The notes beneath the pieces are model-generated. The model saw only the letters and a program-made list of their open reading frames with translations. It had not been told where the DNA came from and did no database searches. Made by a program: the position numbers and the translations under genes. Below are positions 36,713-45,084 of a DNA stretch of 64,000 nucleotides, piece by piece. Each line of letters begins with the position of its first letter. The stretch's first letter is position 1. The DNA lies in NCBI RefSeq assembly GCF_004766125.1, contig NZ_SJSA01000001.1, positions 124,001 to 188,000 of the forward strand, written 5' to 3'. Source of the DNA: Duncaniella freteri. GTDB taxonomy: Bacteria > Bacteroidota > Bacteroidia > Bacteroidales > Muribaculaceae.

Positions 36713-37756
36713 TTACAGTCCGAGAGTGAGAGTAGTAAGGAAACGGCCTGCACTTCCTGAACCGAACGACAATGTTATATATCCCCTATTTCCGCCAAAC
36801 CAAGTCGATGTCAACAAGCCTCCTGCATTATTGACCGAGACAGGCACACCATAAGTGCTGACAAGATCCGAATATACGGAATTGTAACGAGACATATCAT
36901 AGACAGATGTAGAGTAATAGAAACTTGAAGCATCCAATCCTCGACTGCCGTAGTAGAGTGCCGCATCAGTCCAAACATAATTCAGAGCAGGAACATTTCG
37001 CAGATATACTATATCATTGGCATACCCATCTACAGAATATCCCGAATTATAGAGATAATCCAAGGAAGTTCCTATCGCAACTCCGAACGACAACCCGAGT
37101 ATACCACGTATGACAGGGACTCCGCGATGAGGACGCCATGCCGGAGGTGGCACCGGACGATAATGCGGACGAACCATCACAGGCCGGTGAGGACGATGTG
37201 GCGGACGAATCATTGGCGGACGCGGGGCTGGATGACCTCCTGGACGCAATCCATGGTTTGGACGATGAGATCCACCAGGACGGACACCGGGATTCGGGCG
37301 ACTGTTTCCAGGACGATTGCCCACATTAGGTCGGTCACCATGATCCGGTCGATGATTATTCCCATTTCCAGGGCGAACACCTGGATTCGGACGATTGCTT
37401 CCTGGGCGATTGCCAACGTTAGGTCGATCGCCATGATCCGGTCGATTATTCACAGGACGATTCCCGACATTAGGACGACTGTTATTGCCTGCTCCATTAT
37501 TAGGACGCGATGCGGTACCCTTATTGCTCTGGGAACGGCGTCCGCCATTTTGAGGACCCACGCCTGACGGACGACGCGCCTGAGTGTTCCCGCTGCGCAC
37601 CTTATCACCTGATTGACGAGAAGACCGCCCGGAATGCTCAGTGCGGGATTTATTTTCTTTAGCTCCGTTATGACGCTGTGCATCAGCTGACGGAACACAC
37701 ATAGACACCAAAGCTATGGCTAAAATGAGGTTTTTTAGAACTCTTCTCATAACCAT
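36713..37756 (-). CDS. Secreted Arg/Pro/Asn-rich repeat protein with a conserved C-terminal domain
   Basis: A 347-residue exported protein of unknown function. A signal peptide ends about PSADAQ (residue 27); the ATG two codons downstream of the first is an equally good start. Residues about 28-205 are low complexity, very basic, with repeats of the type NRPDHGDRPNVGNRPG in two to three near-copies, then PRPP/HRPH segments. Residues about 210-347 form a folded-looking domain with GILGLSFGVAIGTSLDYLYN, paired Tyr-rich strands and a C-terminus in LTTLTLGL. The basic tract could bind the cell surface or nucleic acid; this is speculation. It converges with gdhA. Confidence 0.7.
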   Translation of the reverse strand: MVMRRVLKNLILAIALVSMCVPSADAQRHNGAKENKSRTEHSGRSSRQSGDKVRSGNTQARRPSGVGPQNGGRRSQSNKGTASRPNNGAGNNSRPNVGNRPVNNRPDHGDRPNVGNRPGSNRPNPGVRPGNGNNHRPDHGDRPNVGNRPGNSRPNPGVRPGGSHRPNHGLRPGGHPAPRPPMIRPPHRPHRPVMVRPHYRPVPPPAWRPHRGVPVIRGILGLSFGVAIGTSLDYLYNSGYSVDGYANDIVYLRNVPALNYVWTDAALYYGSRGLDASSFYYSTSVYDMSRYNSVYSDLVSTYGVPVSVNNAGGLLTSTWFGGNRGYITLSFGSGSAGRFLTTLTLGL

Positions 37757-37868
37757 AAATGTTTAGAGCGTTAACAGTGTTGCATTTATTTATTAGAACA
37801 CCCTCACGTCAAAAAGTTTAGCCTGGGACAGACAATATATGTTAATTCAGAAGAAAAATCATCAACAT

Positions 37869-38885
37869 CTATTTCAAAGGATTCCATCCCTGAGCCTGAA
37901 GAGGTATCTCCGCCCCATCCCTGGTGACCATTGCGCATCCAAGTTCAGGCTTGGTTATATGGCCTATCACCTTTACTCCGGGAAGATCCTTTACCTTATC
38001 ATGGCTATGCAGAGGCACGGTGAACAGCAATTCATAATCCTCACCGCCATTCAATGCCGCAGTAATAACATTCATGTCAATCTCCTCGGCCATGATTGCG
38101 GTCTGATAGTCTATAGGGATACGCTCTTCAAACACTCTGCACCCTACCCCGCTGTCATTACATATGTGCATAAGTTCCGAACTCAGACCATCACTCACAT
38201 CCATCATTGCGGTAGGGACAATCCCGGCCTGAGCAAGCTCTCGCACTATATCCTTACGAGCTTCAGGCTTAAGCTGACGCTCCACAAGATACTCTTTTCC
38301 AGCAAAATTTGGCTCAAAATCTTTCTGACCTACCGATGCCACCTTCTCACGTTCAAGAAGCTGAAGCCCCATATAAGCAGCACCAAGATCTCCCGACACA
38401 CAGATGAGATCGGTATCCTTAGCTCCTGAACGTGTAACGATCTTATCGGGATCGGCCTCTCCGATGCATGTTATAGAAATCACAAGCCCCTGACGTGACG
38501 ACGTTGTGTCACCACCTACAAGATCTACACCATATATTTCACAAGCCAAACGGATGCCGCTGTACAACTCTTCGATATGCTCTACTGTAAAACGCTTCGA
38601 AATGCCCAACGACACAGTGATCTGCTTAGGAGTTCCGTTCATGGCGTATACATCAGAGAAATTCACGATAGCCGATTTGTAGCCAAGATGCTTGAGTGGC
38701 ACATAGGTCAGATCGAAATGCACACCTTCAAGCAGCAGGTCGGTTGTGACAAGCATATCAGTATCATGATTGCGTATCACAGCACAGTCATCCCCAACAC
38801 CCCGTATGGTGGAGGGGTTGACTGTGGGAAGTCCTTGTGTCAAACGGTCAATAAGGCCGAATTCTCCAAGCTGAGAAATCTCCAT
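37869..38885 (-). CDS. thiL: Thiamine-monophosphate kinase
   Basis: ThiL phosphorylates thiamine phosphate to the active diphosphate with ATP. The 338-residue protein has the AIR-synthase-like fold with GVGDDCAVI near residue 30, TTDLLLEGVHFDLTY, NFSDVYAMNGTP, DLVGGDTT and the C-terminal MDVSDGLSSEL and GGEDYELLF motifs. It is last in the operon sppA-lpxK-punA-thiL, 17 bases after punA. No thiamine riboswitch is seen in front of the operon. Confidence 0.94.
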   Translation of the reverse strand: MEISQLGEFGLIDRLTQGLPTVNPSTIRGVGDDCAVIRNHDTDMLVTTDLLLEGVHFDLTYVPLKHLGYKSAIVNFSDVYAMNGTPKQITVSLGISKRFTVEHIEELYSGIRLACEIYGVDLVGGDTTSSRQGLVISITCIGEADPDKIVTRSGAKDTDLICVSGDLGAAYMGLQLLEREKVASVGQKDFEPNFAGKEYLVERQLKPEARKDIVRELAQAGIVPTAMMDVSDGLSSELMHICNDSGVGCRVFEERIPIDYQTAIMAEEIDMNVITAALNGGEDYELLFTVPLHSHDKVKDLPGVKVIGHITKPELGCAMVTRDGAEIPLQAQGWNPLK

Positions 38886-38902
38886 AATCTATCAGAAGCT
38901 CT

Positions 38903-39715
38903 TTAGCAACGGTTCACAAGCTCTTTCATGATCTCAAGGCACTTGGGTTGTGCTATCACAGCTGCCTGCTGTACCTCCTCGTGAGTCGGCACCTGCTTTA
39001 CATCCTTACCGCCAAGATCAGTAATGACAGAGATGCCATACACACGCATACCTGCGTGATTAGCAACGATCACTTCAGGCACAGTAGACATACCTACACA
39101 ATCTCCACCTATCACACGATAGAACTCATACTCTGCCGGAGTCTCAAAGGTAGGACCTGTAACACCCACATATACACCATGCATCAGACGGATACCTTTC
39201 TCATTGGCTATCTCATCAGCAAGCCTTATAAGCTCAGGGTCATAAGCATAAGTCATCGCCGGGAAACGAGTCCCGAGCTCAGGATAGTTCTTACCGCGAA
39301 GAGGGTGCTCCGGAAAGAGGTTTATGTGATCGGTAATTGTCATCACATCACCCACTACAAATTCCTTGTTCATACCACCGGATGCATTGGATACGAACAA
39401 TGTATCCACTCCAAGAGCCTTAAACACCCTGACTGGGAATGTCACAGTCTTCATATCATACCCCTCATAATAGTGGAAGCGGCCCTGCATTGCAATGACA
39501 GGTTTCTCACCAAGCTTTCCGAAGATAAGGTTACCGCTATGACCCTCTACCGTTGAAACGGGGAAATTGGGGATCTCACTATAAGGGATAAACTGTTTGT
39601 CGGTTATATGGTCAACGAGCGGTCCAAGACCTGTGCCGAGGATTATAGCTGTGGCAGGCATATCGGACACGCGTGAACGCAGATATTCTGCTGTCTGATT
39701 AATTTTTTCCAGCAT
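38903..39715 (-). CDS. punA: Purine nucleoside phosphorylase (PNP-I, trimeric type)
   Basis: It cleaves guanosine and inosine with phosphate for purine salvage. The 270-residue length and motifs AIILGTGLGPL, STVEGHSGNLIFG, MQGRFHYYEGY, VSNASGGMN and the substrate-binding GPTFETPAEYEFYR with GMSTVPEVIVANH are those of the trimeric PNP family. It sits between lpxK (57 bases before) and thiL (17 bases after) in one minus-strand operon. Confidence 0.94.
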   Translation of the reverse strand: MLEKINQTAEYLRSRVSDMPATAIILGTGLGPLVDHITDKQFIPYSEIPNFPVSTVEGHSGNLIFGKLGEKPVIAMQGRFHYYEGYDMKTVTFPVRVFKALGVDTLFVSNASGGMNKEFVVGDVMTITDHINLFPEHPLRGKNYPELGTRFPAMTYAYDPELIRLADEIANEKGIRLMHGVYVGVTGPTFETPAEYEFYRVIGGDCVGMSTVPEVIVANHAGMRVYGISVITDLGGKDVKQVPTHEEVQQAAVIAQPKCLEIMKELVNRC

Positions 39716-39772
39716 AGTAGAAGTATATATTATTATAACTTGAAAATTAGAATAGCTTCCAAAAGGACACTT

Positions 39773-40870
39773 TCATTTGAACAATCTCGAATCACGTATG
39801 GTTTTCTCAATGGTCTGCTCCAAAGGCATCTCGTGAGAACGGTCTATGAAATCGACCTTGATAGGCACATAGAAAATCCTGGACTTCAAGGCATGAGGGA
39901 AATACGGATTGTTAAACAACCTCACAGCGTCCTTCTCTGTAGTCACGATGAACTTATCTTCACCGGAAAGTTCATTGAACTCCTTTTCTATCTCAACCAT
40001 ATCAGAGGAAGAGAAATTATGATGATCGCCAAAACGTTTAAGTTTCACTTTGGCCTTTCTTCGGCGCAGATACCTCACAAACGGTTTTGGGTTTGCCACA
40101 CCAGTCACCACAAGCAATGGTGTCCCTGGATCCAACGAATCGAATGAAGGTACATTTTCGACGGCATCGGGAAAAACAGGTACCAGATGCCCATAATTGT
40201 ATCGAGAAAAATAGAGTTTCTGAAATGGGAATAGGTTAAGATTCTCTTCAAAAATACGATACTGCATAGGCTTCATATCGGGCGGACACTTGGTCACAAT
40301 CACGATATCGGCACGATTTAGCGCGCCCCTCGATTCACGCAACCGCCCATAAGGCAACAGGCTATCCTTAAATACAGGACGATTATGCTCAGTGAGAACT
40401 ATAGACACCGATGGCTTGACATACCGATGCTGGAAAGCATCATCAAGAAGGATAAGATTGATCTTAGGGTTTATCTCAAGCATTCGGTTTATACCGTCAA
40501 CACGCTTCTCACATACAGCCACCGTAATTTCCGGACCGAACTTACGATATATCTGATACGACTCATCACCAATGTCCTCCGGCCGTGATTGTTGAGACGC
40601 AAGGACAAAACCTTTCGTGGACCGTTTGTAGCCACGCGAAAGCACCCCGATATTATATTTCTCCATCAGAGCCTCAACAATATACTCTACATGAGGAGTC
40701 TTGCCGGTTCCTCCCATAGCTATATTGCCGACAACGACTACCGGCACACTAAATTCCTGTTGCTTTAATATACCCTGTTCGAAAAGCTTGTTACGCACAG
40801 CAACTCCCAGGCCATAAAGGCGTGAGACCGGATAAAGCAACAGTGCTGAAAGCAATCGATTCCGAGGCAT
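39773..40870 (-). CDS. lpxK: Tetraacyldisaccharide 4'-kinase
   Basis: LpxK adds the 4'-phosphate to the lipid A disaccharide at the inner-membrane face. A hydrophobic N-terminus (residues about 7-25) precedes a Walker A, GGTGKT at residues 53-58, followed by LSRGYKRSTKGFV and LLDDAFQHR, both family signatures. The 365-residue length is normal. It lies 29 bases after sppA and before punA. Its presence indicates a lipid A-containing outer membrane. Confidence 0.93.
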   Translation of the reverse strand: MPRNRLLSALLLYPVSRLYGLGVAVRNKLFEQGILKQQEFSVPVVVVGNIAMGGTGKTPHVEYIVEALMEKYNIGVLSRGYKRSTKGFVLASQQSRPEDIGDESYQIYRKFGPEITVAVCEKRVDGINRMLEINPKINLILLDDAFQHRYVKPSVSIVLTEHNRPVFKDSLLPYGRLRESRGALNRADIVIVTKCPPDMKPMQYRIFEENLNLFPFQKLYFSRYNYGHLVPVFPDAVENVPSFDSLDPGTPLLVVTGVANPKPFVRYLRRRKAKVKLKRFGDHHNFSSSDMVEIEKEFNELSGEDKFIVTTEKDAVRLFNNPYFPHALKSRIFYVPIKVDFIDRSHEMPLEQTIEKTIRDSRLFK

Positions 40871-40899
40871 ATCGTATATATTATTTTAAAGTGTTTGTC

Positions 40900-42681
40900 T
40901 TAGAGATTCACATCCATGGCCTCCATTCTGGCCTGAAGGGTTGACATACCCTTGATACTATTGAGTGTATCATAAAGCGAAGCCATCTCTCCAAGCTCAT
41001 CACGTACAATATCGGCTTTTATGTCCGCACCTGCCTCAACAAGCAGATCGTACCATTTTTCTTTCCTCTCCGGGTAATTTCGTACAGTCCACGATGTGGC
41101 ATCAAGCCTTTTAGCCATACCTTGAATCGCTGCATCAAGTCCTCCTATCTCATCAACAAGACCAAGCTTGAGAGCCTCGGAGCCATCCCACACACGACCT
41201 TCGGCGATCATTTTTAATGAATCCTGGCTCAGGCCTCTGCCCTGTGCACAACGCGCGGTGAACAATTCATATCCACGATCGACATATGCCTGCATAGATG
41301 CTTGCTGAGCAGGACTCATCGGCTGCAACAATGATGGCATAGCACCATTAGGATTGGTTGCCACTGTAGAGGTGGTAATACCAAACTTCCCGGAGATCAA
41401 CCCCTTAAGATCTGGTATCAGTCCAAATATTCCAATGGACCCAGTGAGCGTGGTGGGCTGAGCATAAATCCTGTCGGCTCCACATGATATGTAATACCCA
41501 CCTGATGCGGCATAATCAGCCATAGAAACGAAGAACGGCTTGCCGGTCAACGACTTCCATTGCTCCAACGCCTCCCATATCTGTTCAGAAGCAAAAGCGG
41601 AACCACCTCCCGAATTGACATACATTATCAATCCATCAATACTCTTATCATCGGCAAGGCTGAGGATCTGAGGCACCATGGTCCGTGCAACAATGCCCTC
41701 ACCGGTTTCATCCGTGATATCGCCACAGGCATAAAGCACCGCTATATTCGCGCTACCTCCATCACCTTTCCTAAACACATCATTTACCTGACAATACTCA
41801 GCCGGAGTCACAGGATTCAGATCGTTCACATCTCCTACTCCTGTCGCATAGGCTACAATGGAATCAAACTCATGGCGATACACCATACGGTCAGCAATAT
41901 GCATCTTCACATAATCCTCCGTAGGGGCGGCATATATTGATCCGTTTGCCCAATGATTGACAGTATCAGCCGACACCTTGCGAGCCTCAGCAATCTCTCC
42001 GGCAATATTTTCCCATATATTTGACAGGAACAGTTCCTCCTGTTCGCGAGCCGGAGCACTCATACCATCAAGAATATAAGGCTCCACCGCGCTCTTGTAA
42101 GTACCGACCTTGACCACCTGCACATCTACCCCAAGCTTGTCAAGAAGATTCTTGAAATAATATCTTGTACTTGATAGTCCATGAATATCAATCTGCCCGA
42201 TAGGGTTTATGAAAATAGAATCGGCTGCTGTAGCCACATAATAATCACCTTGGGTGTATATATCTCCATAAGCATATATCCATTTTTCCGGAGCAGCATC
42301 CTTAAAGCGTTTCAATGCCTCCACGATAGCCTGACGCTTGGCGAGCCCTGCGGAAGAGCCTCGGCAATCTATCACAATGCCGTCAATACGGTCATCACCA
42401 GCAGATGCATCAATAGAACCGACAATCTCGTTGACACCCTGGGTTACCGTTTTGTCACCCCGCATCACTGCTATAGGGTCCAACTGTCCCGGACGGTCGG
42501 AAAGCTCCCCTGCAAGCACAAGTTTCAGATAGCTATGGTCATTAACCTGCACGACCTTACTTCTGCCAAGAGACGACACTCCGGCAGCGGCTATGATTAG
42601 AAGCAACCCGAAAAAAGCGATGAATAATGAAAACCATATCCCGGCCAAAGTGCCAAGAAAAGCCATTAAAAACTTCTTCAT
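40900..42681 (-). CDS. sppA: Signal peptide peptidase SppA, long (67K) type
   Basis: SppA is a membrane Ser/Lys protease that degrades released signal peptides. The 593-residue protein has an N-terminal membrane anchor (about 5-40) and two tandem SppA domains. The catalytic Lys falls in VGTYKSAVEPYI (about residue 198) and the Ser in VNSGGGSAFASE (about residue 357), followed by ADYAASGGYYISC, as in the long tetrameric type. It heads a four-gene operon with lpxK, punA and thiL and has a well-spaced promoter. Confidence 0.92.
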   Translation of the reverse strand: MKKFLMAFLGTLAGIWFSLFIAFFGLLLIIAAAGVSSLGRSKVVQVNDHSYLKLVLAGELSDRPGQLDPIAVMRGDKTVTQGVNEIVGSIDASAGDDRIDGIVIDCRGSSAGLAKRQAIVEALKRFKDAAPEKWIYAYGDIYTQGDYYVATAADSIFINPIGQIDIHGLSSTRYYFKNLLDKLGVDVQVVKVGTYKSAVEPYILDGMSAPAREQEELFLSNIWENIAGEIAEARKVSADTVNHWANGSIYAAPTEDYVKMHIADRMVYRHEFDSIVAYATGVGDVNDLNPVTPAEYCQVNDVFRKGDGGSANIAVLYACGDITDETGEGIVARTMVPQILSLADDKSIDGLIMYVNSGGGSAFASEQIWEALEQWKSLTGKPFFVSMADYAASGGYYISCGADRIYAQPTTLTGSIGIFGLIPDLKGLISGKFGITTSTVATNPNGAMPSLLQPMSPAQQASMQAYVDRGYELFTARCAQGRGLSQDSLKMIAEGRVWDGSEALKLGLVDEIGGLDAAIQGMAKRLDATSWTVRNYPERKEKWYDLLVEAGADIKADIVRDELGEMASLYDTLNSIKGMSTLQARMEAMDVNL

Positions 42682-42709
42682 ATTGAGAATATCAGCTGTA
42701 TTTCAGCTA

Positions 42710-42741
42710 CAAAAGTAACACAACTATCTCTCAAAAACAAA
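42710..42741 (-). promoter_or_regulatory. Bacteroides-type promoter for the sppA operon
   Basis: On the minus strand TTTG (42738-42741), a 20-base spacer and TACTTTTG (42710-42717), 29 bases before the sppA start. Confidence 0.65.
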
Positions 42742-43022
42742 TTATTGATACATTAATTTATATAGCATTCAAAAAACAGCACACCTCTGTAACGGCACTC
42801 AACAACCCATAATGCGCTAATAACTATTACCCCTACACCCCCAAAACATAATGTCCAGATGACACTTCCCCTAACCATAAACCAATTGCTTTTAGATACA
42901 TTATGTATCATTGACAATTAGTCCTAACGATAAAACACCGCCTAATGGAGAGTCATATGTATCCATAAATATAATCCAATCTTTATTTTCGACTACAAAG
43001 CCATAAATTCATGAATTCTTCC
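42742..43022. other. Divergent intergenic region, nothing further recognised
   Basis: A+T-rich sequence between the sppA promoter and the mazG promoter. GATACATTATGTATC (42896-42910) could form a small hairpin; no gene or longer repeat is seen. Confidence 0.5.
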
Positions 43023-43030
43023 TACCTTTG
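43023..43030 (+). promoter_or_regulatory. Putative -7 box for mazG
   Basis: TACCTTTG, 21 bases before the mazG start; the leader would be very short. No clear -33 box. Confidence 0.45.
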
Positions 43031-43051
43031 TACAAAAATTAGCCTATCATC

Positions 43052-43846
43052 ATGCATAACAGACAAGAAAAGTTAGAAGCTCTCGGAAGAGTAATAGACA
43101 CACTTGACATACTGAGAGTAAAATGCCCTTGGGATGCCAAACAGACAAACGAATCACTGCGCCCCAACACCATAGAAGAGGTATATGAACTATGCGATGC
43201 ACTCATAAAGGAAGATGATCAAAACATACGCAAAGAGCTGGGCGATGTATTGCTCCACGTGCTCTTCTATGCGAAAATAGGGGAAGAGAAAGGGGAGTTC
43301 GATATCACAGACGTATGTGACGCACTTAACACCAAGCTCATCTACAGGCATCCTCACGTGTTCGGATCTACCCATGTGGATTCGACCGATGATGTGCTTA
43401 AGAACTGGGAAGAGCTGAAATTAAAGGAAAAGGGTGGCAACAAGACAGTGCTTTCAGGAGTACCCTCAGCCCTACCAGCCATGATCAAGGCGGAACGCAT
43501 CACAGAAAAAGCCGCTAATGTGGGGTTCGACTGGCAGAAACGCGAAGACGTATGGAGCAAAGTCAGCGAAGAGATAGCCGAATTTGCCGAAGCTGCCGAA
43601 TCAATGGGCGAAAAAGAGCGCGAAGCCGAAATGGGAGATGTCCTGTTCGCCATAATAAACGCATCAAGACTATATGGCATCAACTCCGAAAATGCCCTCG
43701 AAAAGACCAACGCCAAATTCATACGCCGCTTCAATCACATAGAACGCCGCGCTGCCGAAATGGGCAAACATCTCAAAGAAATGACTCTTGCCGAAATGGA
43801 CCAACTTTGGGACGAGGCTAAATCCATCGAACGCGAAAAGGCATAA
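43052..43846 (+). CDS. mazG: Nucleoside triphosphate pyrophosphohydrolase MazG
   Basis: MazG hydrolyses (d)NTPs to monophosphates and pyrophosphate, cleaning the nucleotide pool. The 264-residue protein has the two tandem all-alpha domains of the full-length form. Metal-binding acidic clusters are seen in EEVYELCDAL and KELGDVLLHVLFY in the first domain and EEIAEFAEAAE and EMGDVLFAIIN in the second. The signature CPWDAKQTNESLRPNTIEEV is near residue 25. A PD-(D/E)XK nuclease gene follows after 9 bases. Confidence 0.94.
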   Translation: MHNRQEKLEALGRVIDTLDILRVKCPWDAKQTNESLRPNTIEEVYELCDALIKEDDQNIRKELGDVLLHVLFYAKIGEEKGEFDITDVCDALNTKLIYRHPHVFGSTHVDSTDDVLKNWEELKLKEKGGNKTVLSGVPSALPAMIKAERITEKAANVGFDWQKREDVWSKVSEEIAEFAEAAESMGEKEREAEMGDVLFAIINASRLYGINSENALEKTNAKFIRRFNHIERRAAEMGKHLKEMTLAEMDQLWDEAKSIEREKA

Positions 43847-43855
43847 AACAGACGG

Positions 43856-44608
43856 ATGACCTACAACGACCTGAACATTCACCCACGAGACGCGCACCTG
43901 TCATTCGACCCTGACACACATTCATACCATTTTGACGGACGCGAAATGACCTCGGTCACTACTCTTGTAGAGGATTGCTTCCCTAAATTTGACAAGAATT
44001 ATTGGGCCGCACGCAAAGCCTTGCAGGAAGGAGTGGATCCTGATATGATTCTCGACCGCTGGGATCGTGAGGCACAACACGCCCGCGACCTCGGCACAAT
44101 GATGCATGACAAGATAGAACACTACTATCTTGGAGAAGACCAGGGCGATGACACGGATGCATACAGGCTGTTCCGGCTGTTCGCTGCAAACAACCGCCTG
44201 CATCCTTACCGTACAGAATGGCGAATATATCACGAAGATTTTGATCTCGCAGGCACTCTTGACTTCATAGAATGCACCCCGCAAGGCAAGTTCAACATTT
44301 ACGACTGGAAACGCTCAAAAAAACTAATCGACCCGACAGGAAGGATACTGACAGAATCCCGCTATCGGGCCACAGGGCTTCATCCAGTAAATCATCTTCC
44401 CGACACATCCTATTGGCATTACGCCCTTCAGGTGAGCATATACCGCTTTATCCTTGAAGAGAAATACGGAATATCAGTCTCTAAGATGCGCCTGGGTGTG
44501 TTCCATCCGTCCTACCATACACCATGGATTGTAGAACTACCATATCTGCACAACGAGGTCCGCTCTATCCTAAGTCATAAGCTCTCACATTCAGCAATCG
44601 CATTCTGA
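43856..44608 (+). CDS. PD-(D/E)XK superfamily nuclease-like protein
   Basis: A 250-residue cytoplasmic protein. The catalytic pattern of RecB/Cas4-like nucleases is visible: a Glu in YRTEWRIYHEDF, Asp in LAGTLDFIE, and Asp-x-Lys in FNIYDWKRSKK, followed by a Gln/Tyr helix (HYALQVSIYRFILEEKYG). An N-terminal segment SYHFDGREMTSVTTLVEDCF resembles the phage-type exonucleases of this group. No Cas genes are nearby. It lies 9 bases behind mazG, suggesting one transcript and a nucleic-acid upkeep role. Confidence 0.75.
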   Translation: MTYNDLNIHPRDAHLSFDPDTHSYHFDGREMTSVTTLVEDCFPKFDKNYWAARKALQEGVDPDMILDRWDREAQHARDLGTMMHDKIEHYYLGEDQGDDTDAYRLFRLFAANNRLHPYRTEWRIYHEDFDLAGTLDFIECTPQGKFNIYDWKRSKKLIDPTGRILTESRYRATGLHPVNHLPDTSYWHYALQVSIYRFILEEKYGISVSKMRLGVFHPSYHTPWIVELPYLHNEVRSILSHKLSHSAIAF

Positions 44609-44631
44609 CAATCAGCAACAGCAAACATAAT

Positions 44632-45084
44632 TCACAAATCCCATTCATCACCGGTGAAGATATCACCGGTGATGGAAACCACATGCTCCAAAGGAATCCT
44701 ATGGACTGCCACTGGACGAGTTCCGGCTGAACTGTCATGCAGTATAATGCATGAGTCCACCTCATCAACTCGCTTTATCCATCCGGAAACAGTAACATAT
44801 TCCCCGCCATCCTTGGCAAGATCCGGGCAGAAATAACCGACAGTGATTTTCGCGCCATCAATATTGAGTGCATGACGGAGCCTACGCGTCAGCCGATCCT
44901 GCTCGTCGGCAGAAAGCTCAATCCTGCCACCAGTCAGACGAGCAGTCTCCCTTATAGCATCCTCATGACCAGTCAAGGCAGCAAAAGGGGCAAACTGCGC
45001 TGCACGATTAGCCAGCGGCATAGGACTGCGTGTCGCCGACACGTGATGTGGGAGATTGATTATATCGTCATATCTGCTACTCAT
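44632..45084 (-). CDS. YolD-like protein paired with a Y-family polymerase
   Basis: A 150-residue protein whose start, YDDIINLPHHVSATRSPMPL then NRAAQFAPFAALTGHEDAI, matches the YolD-like family. These proteins are usually encoded directly after UV-damage Y-family polymerases in Firmicutes, often under SOS control, and are thought to assist them. The arrangement is the same here: its ATG overlaps the polymerase stop by 8 bases. The C-terminal half is beta-rich with acidic residues. No enzymatic motif is seen. Confidence 0.75.
   Translation of the reverse strand: MSSRYDDIINLPHHVSATRSPMPLANRAAQFAPFAALTGHEDAIRETARLTGGRIELSADEQDRLTRRLRHALNIDGAKITVGYFCPDLAKDGGEYVTVSGWIKRVDEVDSCIILHDSSAGTRPVAVHRIPLEHVVSITGDIFTGDEWDL

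Noticed and set aside
37127..37567. Plus-strand frame rich in Arg/Thr/Ile opposite the repeat protein
   Set aside because: Produced by the repetitive DNA of the minus-strand gene, which has a signal peptide and a plausible fold.
36713..37756. Repeats in this gene as a CRISPR array
   Set aside because: The repeats are coding, imperfect and without unique spacers; no cas genes are near.
37869..42741. Thiamine riboswitch for thiL
   Set aside because: thiL is last in an operon and no THI-box-like structure was seen before sppA or thiL.
43856..44608. PD-(D/E)XK protein as Cas4
   Set aside because: No Cys cluster for an iron-sulfur site and no CRISPR genes; it pairs with mazG.
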